A stretch of 64,000 nt of DNA from NCBI RefSeq assembly GCF_037975245.1, contig NC_092575.1:16009310-16073309 (forward strand), given 5' to 3'. Below, one piece after another: positions 34,973 to 44,664 of the stretch. The stretch comes from Apostichopus japonicus (lineage: Eukaryota; Echinodermata; Holothuroidea; Aspidochirotida; Stichopodidae). Position 1 is the stretch's first letter; each line of letters starts with the position of its first letter. The notes below the pieces were generated by a model. That model saw only the letters and a program-made list of their open reading frames with translations. It did no database searches and was not told the origin of the DNA. Both the position numbers and the translations under genes were made by a program.

Positions 34973-37900
34973 TCCAGAGATCAGCGGCCATTATAAGACC
35001 TTTCCAGGTTGATGGACAAGTTTAGTGCTACATGCTGGCATGTTATGCTCATAAAAGAACAAAGCTATGAATGGACCATATATATATGTATATATATATA
35101 TATTCTGAATTGTCTTTGAATATCAAGTATCGAGTGTGTATACTGTATGATTAGTAATAGAATTATACAGAATATGAAGCTAATGTAATATACAACTTTA
35201 TAATACACTTCATCAAGAACTTGTGTTTAACAAGCAGCTTGATGGCATGTTTATAGATGTCTAACATTGCTGTTTCCACCATTATGTACACATTTTTCTC
35301 AACATTTTGTAAAAGCTTGAATGGAAAGTGATTACAATTTTTAAAAAAAGAAGAAAACTGTTTGTCTCTTATTGTGTCATTTAAAAGTTCTTTACTCTGA
35401 GGGAGGGGTTCTTTGGTGATTTATTTGCCAAGTAGGAAGAGATTGAAACTATCACCAATTGGTTAAAGACAAGTTACTGATGAGACATGAGCAAGGTGCA
35501 TGATGACCACTCAATCCTCTCATATCTTTATTCAACTTCAAGGCAAACTTTTTCATATGGTATCAACTATAGATATTATTGAATTCAGAATGTAGTGAGG
35601 GGAATTGTAAGTACACCCAAACTTAAGAGTTCTTTGTGAGGTGTCTTTACGAAAATGTGTAATTAAACTAAATTGCATTTCAGGAATCTAATACACATGT
35701 ATCTTTCTGGGAGGGGTGGGGGTGCCTATTTTAAATGCAAATGCAACATGAACCCTCTGCCCCTCAGACCCTCCCCACACTCACCCTTCCTGAGAGAAAA
35801 CACCTCCCTACTACCATGGTTTGAGTTGCTCATCATATGATCTCTGTACTTTAAGTGAAGGGGAGGGGGTGGCATTCCACTGCCTCTAAAGGATACTCCA
35901 AGCCCAAATTTCACTTTGATATGTTTTAGAGAAGTAAAATTTAAGCATGCTGGTGATACTTCCACTCAATTCCAATGTACCGTTTCGAGATATTAGCATT
36001 TGAATTTATCAAATTTCCCACCAAAGCAAACAAGTGAGATGTTATTGTTGCACACATGAGAACAGAGTTCTTTGTTTTTCTTTATTTTCCAGTCTATCGT
36101 TTTGACCTTGAAATTGATAGGTGGCTATAGTTTGCCTTAAGGGGTTTTGAAGTGCACATGAATCCAATGCCTGTGGTATATTTTCAATTGTGAATGTAAC
36201 AAATTTTGGAATAGAAAAGTAGATGCAAATTTTAAAAGAAAAACAAAGCATTATCTGTAACTGAGCAACAATGACATCACACCTGTTTGCTTCAGGTTCA
36301 TTTTAGCTATGAATAAAGGTGAAAACTTAACTAAACATAGGAATTGAATGCAAATTACATCAGAATGCTTAGTTCATGTTCTTCTTGTACCTGTCAAAAA
36401 TTAATTTTGGTCTGAACTATACTTCTGAAGGGAAATTATTTCAACAAATTTCAACGTTCATACTTTTTGTTGCGTTGTACACATTGTTCGTCTTGTCATT
36501 ACTATGGTTACAGAAGTTTACTGGATCTGTATGCAATTTGCAAAGTGCGCCCTCGCTTCAGCGCTTTCAATTTAAGATACGTTACCAAGTTTAACCATCG
36601 ACTAATAACCTTTTTCTGTCGTAATAACTTGTCTTTGGTATTTCATGTCGATCTTTTTACGCCTGAAGATGTGCTTCTTTGAGAGATGAAACCACATCAC
36701 AGAGGTCAAAGTTCATATAACCAAAATTTCCGATGAGATCTGCAGCTACATGCATGCATGATTGCGATTGACATTTTATTTTTCTCTATTTCGATACAAT
36801 GTTATTGCATTTTAGAATGTGAATTTATCAGTTGCATAATTCGTTATAGGAGGGATTATTTACCATTTCTTTACAGTTTCGATCGAATATATAATTGAAC
36901 AGATGTTGAGAGGTATCGTCACAGCTTCATGTCTTTTTTTTTTCAGTGATGAAGATTAGCATGACTGATAAACAGTTTGTTTTATTTTGAATCGGCGTAA
37001 CCAATGCGTTTTGGTAAAAGAGGAACCTCGACCTGTATCTCAAAACAGGTAAAATCTTTACCTAAACTCAATCCACAACGCAAACATGCTGTTGTCAACA
37101 TACAAATACAAATACCGAAGATCTATTCAACCTGAAACATATATGCAATTTAAATGCCATTGTACAATTCTTAAGTATAGAATTTTTTTAAAAAATAATT
37201 TAGGCACTTGGATTTTTAAAACTTAATTGGAACGATAAAAGTATTGTTTAAAATAGTTCCAGTTTACAATCATTTGTCATCATGAGGCTCTGATAGCGCT
37301 GAAGCCTGATAAGTTTTTAGCCATCACAGAATTTCTTCTGCTGCTTGTTAAAAGGAATTTACAAGCTTCCGTATATTGCTCTTTGGCCAAGTGTACTTAG
37401 TGCAAGGAAAGCAAACTTTAGACAAAGCGGATTGTGTACGGTAAATTTTGCAGATATACAGCTTCAGTCGTCCAGATAAGGTTATATTATGTAATACGCT
37501 ACTGCAATGTTTCGCATTGCCATTTTATGATAACTCGGAGCAAGAAGCTGGAATTTCAACGGTGAGTTAATGATAATTCTATTTTACGAAAGTTGAAAAC
37601 ATTCCATCCGCCAATGCCTCTATATAATGCCTCCATCTATTGAACAACGTATACAGATCTACACAGAAGTGTAAAAATTTAATCACAATATAGTATGATA
37701 TGGATTACTGCCCCGAGGTCGGGATGGGGGTGTAATCACGGTATGCCTCTCCTTTTCTCTTGGGGTAGGGGGGGTGTTCATATGTCGGCGATCATACATT
37801 CATGTCACTACTATTGAAGCTCGGCGGCCCTCGTACAGCATTTTAAAATTAGAAACATCGGTGCGTTCGCCTAGATTCTTGTACGCAAAGTACATATAAA

Positions 37901-38631
37901 AGATTTAGTATATATTATATGCTTTGAAAGTGATAGTCGTTGTGAGAATGATTCGATGACGCAGCATTTTCTATCGAGTAATCTGCCACTGAAGTGTTGC
38001 GACATAATTGTTCATAACTGTACATAGGCCTACGTATAAGCTATATCCAGCTTGCTGGGAGATATAGGCTAGTTCTGAAAAAAAAGAACACCAAGTAGCC
38101 GTCGCAATTCGATTCCCAGCCTTTTGTACATATGTCAGTTCTAAATGACACTATTTAATCTTGGCCTATTAAGTAAGTACAATTTAGAATCTCCGCACGT
38201 TTCCGGTTGTATTTGTAATTATCAATGAAACCATTTCCCGTCATAATGACACCCGATATAAAGTTAGCAAACAAGCGCATGCAGAAGACTTCACTTGAAC
38301 TTATTTTACTTCTCACCGTAGCTTCACTAAAGCCACTTGAGTTGAATGTTGTTTGTGTATATGAAGTCCAAAAAGACGCAGTTCAGCCCAAGCAGTTAAA
38401 AAAAAAACTAGTTCAGAGTTCTTTCATATAATCAACGCAGATATCCGAAAAGAAACTAAACTACTCCACAATAGGACGAAGCATATGCTTATCTGAGTTA
38501 GCCTACAGGTTCAGAGGAATTACAAAACTGTTAAAATGACATTAGAAACTAGCCTCATCCCCAATCCCAATCCTACCACTGGAACCACCCCGCCTTCTTC
38601 ACCCAAAGCTGTAACGGCGGATTTACAGATT
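34973..38631. other. Intergenic between MRPS23 and the retrotransposon, no gene seen
   Basis: It begins with the MRPS23 3-prime UTR and a TATATA microsatellite (35078-35103). The remainder is AT-rich without recognised exons. A CTGAAGA...GAAACCACATC hairpin-forming word lies at about 36664-36700 (GATGTG pairs with CACATC). A C-rich strand run lies at about 35700-35800. Confidence 0.5.
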
Positions 38632-38636
38632 CACAT

Positions 38637-38809
38637 TGTTATACCCTGGATTAATGGAGGATTATCCTGATTCCTAGCGATATAACAAGAAGACAAATGC
38701 TAAGTGTTTACAGCACATGCGGCCATATTGAACTGTTTATTTTCCATCAGGTCACATGCATGTCACAACAACTTTACCAAAATAGATGGCGATATACTGA
38801 TATATAACA
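38637..38809 (-). repeat. 3-prime LTR of the Ty3/gypsy element
   Basis: 173 bp with TGTTATA/TATAACA ends. It matches the LTR at 43234-43406 base for base on reading. Confidence 0.95.
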
Positions 38810-38818
38810 CTCCTTCCT
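38810..38818 (-). promoter_or_regulatory. Polypurine tract of the retrotransposon
   Basis: AGGAAGGAG on the minus strand lies directly upstream of the 3-prime LTR, the usual plus-strand priming site. Confidence 0.7.
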
Positions 38819-38855
38819 ACCAGATGATGAAACACTCAAATATTTTTCCTCAATA

Positions 38856-38948
38856 AACTCAACTTTTATTAAATCAATCAATTTTTTATCAAATCATAAA
38901 CAACTCAACTTTTATTAAATCAATCAATTTTTTTTTATCAAATCAAGC
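38856..38948 (-). repeat. 46-bp tandem duplication in the retrotransposon 3-prime UTR
   Basis: Two adjacent copies start at 38856 and 38902, each with AACTCAACTTTTATTAAATC followed by AATCAATTTTTT and ATCAAATCA. They differ mainly in the length of the T run. The block lies between the pol stop and the polypurine tract. Confidence 0.85.
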
Positions 38949-38976
38949 AACCAAAACTAACAACTTGAGGGTATAG

Positions 38977-41900
38977 TTAAATCTCTAACCTCTTGGGTGG
39001 TCTGACAACTCTGCCTGACCTGGTTACTGTAGCTGATGGTGCAGGTGACTCTGCTACCACAACTGGGGTTTGACCTGTGTGGACAGGACTACCAGATACT
39101 ACTGGTGATGTGGTGGAAGGTCCTGGCTGATCCAAGTTAGAGCTCTGCCCTAATTCCCTAGTTGTCTGAGGTACATTAACTGGAACTGACACAACATCAT
39201 CATCCATAGGAGAGTTGATGTTTGGTTTTCCAGCCATAGCATTTGCACCAGTATCGTCAGGGATAAGATGATCTGAGTGTACAAACCTACGATTATTGCC
39301 AGGGATCCTAACAATATATGTACGAGGCCCCTTGACTTTCACTATGGTACCAGGAATCCATCGATCCTTCCCCCCTCTAACATTTCGCACCCTCACTGGT
39401 TGATAAAGGTCGAACTGCCGCACTGATGAACTGCGGTCCCTTTGCTGTTTTGCAGCATCCTGTCTCTTTTCCACCTTCCTCTGCAGGCTAGGTTTCACTA
39501 AAGAGAGCCTAGTCCTTGGGGATCTCTTAAGAAATAACTCTGATGGAGTTTTCCCGGTAGTTGTGTTCGGGGTATTTCTAAGAGTAAATAAAACATTAGC
39601 TACCTTGTGACCCAATGTCTCCCCACTTGACTTAGCAAAAGCATTCTTGAAAGTTTGAACATTGCGTTCTGCAAGCCCATTTGTAGCTGGATGGTATGGA
39701 GGAGTGAGAGTATGGTCCACACCATTGGACTTCAGAAAGTTCTGAAATTCCTCAGATCTAAACTGAGGACCATTATCACTTACTAGCTGAATGGGTAACC
39801 CATAACGTGCAAAAAGTGTTCTCAACACATTAATCGTGGCAGTACTTGTTGTGGTATTCATTGGTAATACCTCCAACCACTTTGAATGGCTATCCACCAC
39901 TAGCAAGAAATTCTGACCTTTGACCTCTGCATAGTCTATGTGAACCCGCTGCCACGGCTGTGTGGCCCAAGGCCATAACAGCAATGGTTCAGGGTTAGGC
40001 GCCTTCTGCACTTGTATACATTGCGTGCACAGCCTAACTTTATCCTCAATATCCTTGTCTAAACCTGGCCACCACACATAACACCTAGCAAGTGCCTTCA
40101 TCCGACTCATGCCCGGATGACATTCATGAAGTTCACTCAGGATAAGCTCATGCAATTTGGATGGAATAATTACTCTACGCCCCCAAAGAAGGCATCCATC
40201 CTCCAGGGATAGCTCATCTCTGCGTGTGAAGTATGGTTGTATGGCAGGGTCCACACAATGATTTGGCCAGCCAGATAGAGTAAACTCTAAAACTTTGGCT
40301 AAAACTGGGTCCTTGTCTGTATGTTTTGAAATTTCAGTCGCAGTAATAGGGGTTTCTATTAGGACTGTCTCAAAAACAAAATACTCCTCTGGGTCACCAC
40401 TAGAGGCTTCCCCAACTGGGAGTCTGCTGAGCAAATCTGCATTTGCATTCTTTGCAGAAGAGCGGTACTCAATATTGTACTGATATGCGGACAATAACAC
40501 TGCCCATCTCTGCATCCGAGCTGCCGCCAAAGCCGGGATACCATGTTTTGGTCCGAAGATCTTAGTCAACGGTTGGTGATCTGTGATAAGTGTGAAATTA
40601 GTGCCATACAAATACAAGTGGAATTTCTTGATCCCAAAAATAATGGCAAGAGCCTCTTTTTCGATTTGGGCATAATTCTTCTCGGTCTGACTCAATGTCC
40701 TAGAGGCATATGCTATGGGGCGATCTGAACCATCTGGATATCGATGGCCCAAAACAGCTCCAAGTCCACATGGACTAGCATCCACACTCAACACTAGAGG
40801 TTTATTTGGATCAAAATGGGTGAGCACCTGATTACTAGCTAAAGCATTCTTTGCATTAACAAAAGCTTGCTCACAGTCATCACTCCAGACCCAATTAATG
40901 TTGTGTTGCAGTAGGGCATACAATGGTTGCATCTGAGAAGAGAGATTCCTTACAAATTTGCCATAATAGTTCACCATGCCCAGAAAGGACTTCAATTCAG
41001 ATACATTGGTTGGTCGAGGTGCCTTTTGTATGGCCTCGATTTTGTCCTGCAAAGGGCTCACACCTTCACTGGTGAGCTCATGACCAAGATACCTGATCTT
41101 TGATTTCATGAATTGACATTTTGTGCCATTCAGCCGAACATTGTGCATGTTTAACCTCGCAAACACTGCATCGAGGGCCTTAAGGTGACTATTCTCATTC
41201 TCAGTTGCAATCAAGATATCATCTATGTAACAAAATACATTGTCTAATCCAGATAATATTTTGTCCATCGTTTCCTGGAAAATAGCTGGTGCAGTTTTCA
41301 CTCCATAACACAAACGTTTTGGTGACAGTAACCCCTTATGTGTATTCATTACTAGGAGCCTAGCTGATTCGTCATCAAGAAACAGCTGATTGAAAGCACC
41401 AGATAAATCAAGCACTGAAAATACCTTAGGGTGTGTACCTCCCTGTGCCAGTTTTGCAAATAAGTCATTAGTATTTGGTAATTTGTATCCCTCATCTTCA
41501 ATACAATCATTCAAAGCTTTGTAGTCTCCACATACTCTTATTTCACCGTTTCCCTTCTGTACATGCACAACTGGTGAGGCCCATTCACTATAGTTGACTT
41601 GGGTAACTATATCATTCTTGATAAGTTTCTCATATTCATTTTCCACCTTTGACAACAATGAGTAAGGCACTGGCCTACTCTTTTGGTATTTGGGTCTACT
41701 TTTTGCTTTCACCCTCAACCTAGCAGAGAATCCCTTAATACCCATTTCACTTGATGAGAATATTTTCTGATTTTGACTCAACAAATTTTCCAAGGTTGGT
41801 GACACAGGATTCCCCAAATTTTGGATTCCAACCTTTGCTGGTTTTGGCTCAGATACCACAAAAATATTCTCCCAGTCCAGTTTGATTTTACTCAAGTGGT

Positions 41901-43041
41901 CTCTGCCGAAAAGGGATGGACGGCTTCCCTTGACAACCAATAAATCCATCCTACAACTAGAACCTCCATACTTTGCCGTGACTACAATACTCCCTATCAC
42001 AGGCACCTTTTCACCTGAATAGCCACGTAGGGTTATATTGGTATCCTTTATGGGGTAATGGGCCAAACTGGACTTGTACACATGCTCTGAAATGGTGGAA
42101 CGAGCCGCACCGGTGTCAATTTCCATGGTTATTGGAACATTAGTGTCCCCTACCACTAACGTAATCAAATACGGCTTATTGGTCTTTACACCTGATAATG
42201 TATGATATAAACCATAATGTAAATCACTTTCATCAGTATTAACACTATCTACATACTGTTCATTAGTGTCCTTATTACTAGAACTAACGTTAGGCTCACC
42301 ATCCTCCATAGGCCTATAGCTAGTTGAGACGGAGTGGTTGCAGTGACCCCCTGTCCTCGTCTGATTCTGCGAACTGTTCTGGCTTTGAGGTCCCTTAGCT
42401 CCAGATCGGCAAGCTCTTTGAATATGACCCTTCTTCCCGCAAGAATGACAGTTTACCTCACGAAACCTGCAATCATCGGGCTTGTGGTTGCTTCCCCCGC
42501 AGCGATAGCATGATTGTGCACTGTTAGCTTGCCAGGGTTGATTAGGCCTATTGTGCTTGTCGTTGTTTCTAGTCCCCTGACCCCTTCGTCCTTGACCTTG
42601 AGGGCTCCGCCAATTCAATCTGTTTGTACTCACAGAACTTCCTGCATCGATATGTTCCCTTGTTGCTATGCCAGCCATTTCGTCTGCAAGACACTTGGTT
42701 TTAGCTTTTTCAAACGTCAGATCAGCGGTTGAGAGTAGCTGCGTTTGAGTTTTCACAAATCTTGTGTGCAGTCCCGAGACCAGTCTGTCTCGCAGTGCCT
42801 CCAGTAGAAATGCGTTGAAATCGCAATGGGTTGCTAAGTTCTTCAAGCGAACAATAAAGTCTGCAACTGACTCGGTTTCAGACTGTGAAGCAGCCCAAAA
42901 TTTAAAACGTTCAGCGATCACGATCGGTTTCGGTGAAAAATGTCCTTTCAGGATGGTTTTCAGATGCGCGTACGTCTGTGTACACGGCTTGTCTGGGCTA
43001 CATACCGTTTTCAAGAGCTTGAAAGTGTCAGCGCCCACCAT
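38977..43041 (-). CDS. Gag-Pol polyprotein of Ty3/gypsy retrotransposon
   Basis: A single frame of 1354 codons. The gag part has two CCHC knuckles (residues 178-191 and 198-211). The aspartic protease has DTGA at 309-312. The reverse transcriptase has SVLDLSGAF at 542-550 and catalytic YIDD at 605-608. RNase H has Asp-754 and TDHQPL from 820. Integrase has a zinc-binding region (His 972/975, CTQC 1005-1008) and catalytic D1036, D1089, E1125, the last two separated by 35 residues. A Pro/Ser/Thr-rich tail follows. All key residues are present. The annotated ATG is internal to gag: the natural N-terminus (ATG at 43172) is in a different frame, so the 5-prime part is broken or needs frameshifting. 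Confidence 0.96.
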   Translation of the reverse strand: MVGADTFKLLKTVCSPDKPCTQTYAHLKTILKGHFSPKPIVIAERFKFWAASQSETESVADFIVRLKNLATHCDFNAFLLEALRDRLVSGLHTRFVKTQTQLLSTADLTFEKAKTKCLADEMAGIATREHIDAGSSVSTNRLNWRSPQGQGRRGQGTRNNDKHNRPNQPWQANSAQSCYRCGGSNHKPDDCRFREVNCHSCGKKGHIQRACRSGAKGPQSQNSSQNQTRTGGHCNHSVSTSYRPMEDGEPNVSSSNKDTNEQYVDSVNTDESDLHYGLYHTLSGVKTNKPYLITLVVGDTNVPITMEIDTGAARSTISEHVYKSSLAHYPIKDTNITLRGYSGEKVPVIGSIVVTAKYGGSSCRMDLLVVKGSRPSLFGRDHLSKIKLDWENIFVVSEPKPAKVGIQNLGNPVSPTLENLLSQNQKIFSSSEMGIKGFSARLRVKAKSRPKYQKSRPVPYSLLSKVENEYEKLIKNDIVTQVNYSEWASPVVHVQKGNGEIRVCGDYKALNDCIEDEGYKLPNTNDLFAKLAQGGTHPKVFSVLDLSGAFNQLFLDDESARLLVMNTHKGLLSPKRLCYGVKTAPAIFQETMDKILSGLDNVFCYIDDILIATENENSHLKALDAVFARLNMHNVRLNGTKCQFMKSKIRYLGHELTSEGVSPLQDKIEAIQKAPRPTNVSELKSFLGMVNYYGKFVRNLSSQMQPLYALLQHNINWVWSDDCEQAFVNAKNALASNQVLTHFDPNKPLVLSVDASPCGLGAVLGHRYPDGSDRPIAYASRTLSQTEKNYAQIEKEALAIIFGIKKFHLYLYGTNFTLITDHQPLTKIFGPKHGIPALAAARMQRWAVLLSAYQYNIEYRSSAKNANADLLSRLPVGEASSGDPEEYFVFETVLIETPITATEISKHTDKDPVLAKVLEFTLSGWPNHCVDPAIQPYFTRRDELSLEDGCLLWGRRVIIPSKLHELILSELHECHPGMSRMKALARCYVWWPGLDKDIEDKVRLCTQCIQVQKAPNPEPLLLWPWATQPWQRVHIDYAEVKGQNFLLVVDSHSKWLEVLPMNTTTSTATINVLRTLFARYGLPIQLVSDNGPQFRSEEFQNFLKSNGVDHTLTPPYHPATNGLAERNVQTFKNAFAKSSGETLGHKVANVLFTLRNTPNTTTGKTPSELFLKRSPRTRLSLVKPSLQRKVEKRQDAAKQQRDRSSSVRQFDLYQPVRVRNVRGGKDRWIPGTIVKVKGPRTYIVRIPGNNRRFVHSDHLIPDDTGANAMAGKPNINSPMDDDVVSVPVNVPQTTRELGQSSNLDQPGPSTTSPVVSGSPVHTGQTPVVVAESPAPSATVTRSGRVVRPPKRLEI

Positions 43042-43172
43042 AGCGAGAAAAAATTAGCCTGTCTCGCCTCGGCAATATCGTTTGCCACTATAAAGGCATC
43101 GCAGCGATCTGCGTAATCTTCGAAGCTTTCGACTGTGTTGTCAAACGGCCCGATATTCCCGTAAACTGCCAT
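43011..43172 (-). CDS. Short upstream gag frame, offset from the long frame
   Basis: ATG at 43172 opens 53 codons, the first 40 or so of which look like a retroelement capsid N-terminus (MAVYGNIGPFDN, ESFEDYADRCDAF). It overlaps the long gag-pol frame. Sequence similarity passes from one frame to the other at a T6 run followed by C (minus strand 43053-43047). A one-base deletion, a sequencing error or programmed slippage could explain it. Confidence 0.75.
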   Translation of the reverse strand: MAVYGNIGPFDNTVESFEDYADRCDAFIVANDIAEARQANFFSLWWALTLSSS

Positions 43173-43219
43173 GTTTACAATACAGAAATATTCTGGGTTA
43201 TATTATAGGTTCTTCCTTA

Positions 43220-43230
43220 GTTCGTCGCCA
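43220..43230 (-). promoter_or_regulatory. Candidate primer-binding site
   Basis: TGGCGACGAAC begins with TGG, complementary to a tRNA CCA end, 3 bases after the 5-prime LTR. The tRNA species was not determined. Confidence 0.6.
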
Positions 43231-43233
43231 GTT

Positions 43234-43406
43234 TGTTATACCCTGGATTAATGGAGGATTATCCTGATTCCTAGCGATATAACAAGAAGACAAATGCTAA
43301 GTGTTTACAGCACATGCGGCCATATTGAACTGTTTATTTTCCATCAGGTCACATGCATGTCACAACAACTTTACCAAAATAGATGGCGATATACTGATAT
43401 ATAACA
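43234..43406 (-). repeat. 5-prime LTR of the Ty3/gypsy element
   Basis: 173-bp partner of the LTR at 38637-38809, with the same termini. It presumably carries the promoter. The TATATATC near its start is AT-rich, but no defined TATA box was assigned. Confidence 0.95.
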
Positions 43407-43411
43407 CACAT

Positions 43412-44639
43412 AATTGCTACATTTGATTGACGAACTGCAAACCGGCAGCGTTTGCATGATAAATATCGCAAAACACGCTATCGCGCAAAAACTTCCCCAT
43501 GCGAAGGTAATCTGAAGGTTTTCCTATTCTCACCCGACCCCCTCCCTCCTACAGGATCAAACAAATCTCCATGCCAAAACGTAACGTTAAAGAAATTAGT
43601 CGCAGTACATGCCACCTCCGCTACACTAAGAGTGACAAGATGTGTTCATATTTGGCATTATTTAACAGTTAAAAGGTTATTTGAATGTAATAAGTGAATT
43701 GCCGTTTCATTTCCATCTGCAAATAGCATAATGTAATATCCGTCTCAAATTTCCGAGGTAAATTAGAATTAAGAAAACCTAAATAAGTTAATAGACCCTA
43801 CAGATTAAAGCCCTGATGTTACTGTAGGTCTAACACAGTTACAGTGGGAAGACTACGTTAGGCTAGTGCACTAACTTAGTACTAGACCAGGTTACCCCAG
43901 GAAGTTATTAATTATTGCGTGGTTGTCCGTATTGCATAAGCCCACCATAGGCCCAGATGACAAAAGACCACAGCAGAGTGGGCAAAGGCCTGGTGTATAT
44001 GCCTAGACTAGTTCCAACAAAATTAATTTATGCAAACATGCACAAGCCTAGCTGAAGTCTCAATGATCCAATGCAAGGCTGTGGGCTGTATATAGTTGGA
44101 GGGTTGTTCATGGAGGTGGGAGGGGAAAGTGGAGTCGTTTACACTATCCAGATACAAAAATGGGTGGCTGAGTATGGGTATGAATGCCATGTCTGTGGCC
44201 CTTCTTTGGCATGGGTTGGCTATGTAACATATACAGACTATAATTGTAAAAATTGTATGTTGTAACCACATGGATGTATGGAACAGACAACGAAGGGCAT
44301 TGCTTCCATTACAGTATTTCTAGAACAACATGCTTATTACTACTTGCGATCAGGTTAGGTAGGTTTGTCTTGAGAGAAGTGGTTACCACTGAGGGTAATG
44401 TTTCAACTCACTACATTTCAAGGTCACTCTTGTAATCAGTTACTTTCCACCCGTCCTGCTCTTGAATTCTTTCCACTAAATAGATTATGAATTGCATAGA
44501 ACTGAGCACAACAATTATCATCAGACAGCTTTGTTGTCAGTGTGGCTAGCGATAAAAAAAAAATTGGATCGAATTCTGCTGGTTTTGTAAATTAATTTCT
44601 GTTATTTTGTGTTTATGTTTTTCTTCTGCTGATCTGCAG
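43412..44639. other. Intergenic and 5-prime flank of GLOD4
   Basis: No coding exon was recognised. A good acceptor (pyrimidine tract plus CTGCAG) ends at 44639, 25 bases before the GLOD4 ATG. An untranslated first exon and the promoter therefore probably lie in this stretch. Confidence 0.45.
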
Positions 44640-44664
44640 TGTGTGAACTTTGAACTCTACCACT

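Larger units (their letters stand above)
38637..43406 (-). mobile_element. Full-length Ty3/gypsy LTR retrotransposon (Mag-like)
   Basis: The element is 4770 bp, bounded by the 5-bp target copies CACAT at 38632-38636 and 43407-43411. Both LTRs are 173 bp, begin TGTTATA, end TATAACA, and are identical by eye. A primer-binding site candidate (TGGCGACGAAC on the minus strand, 43230-43220) lies 3 bases inside the 5-prime LTR. A purine tract (AGGAAGGAG, 38818-38810) abuts the 3-prime LTR. Domain order gag, protease, reverse transcriptase, RNase H, integrase defines Ty3/gypsy. Two zinc knuckles and overall style suggest the Mag (K02A2.6-like) group. Identical LTRs and an intact pol imply a very recent insertion. 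Confidence 0.97.

Noticed and set aside
40295-42732. Plus-strand open frames inside the retrotransposon
   Set aside because: They are antisense shadows of the gag-pol frame.
43452-44435. Short open frames upstream of GLOD4
   Set aside because: No domain, no splice-site support, and no similarity that I recognise.
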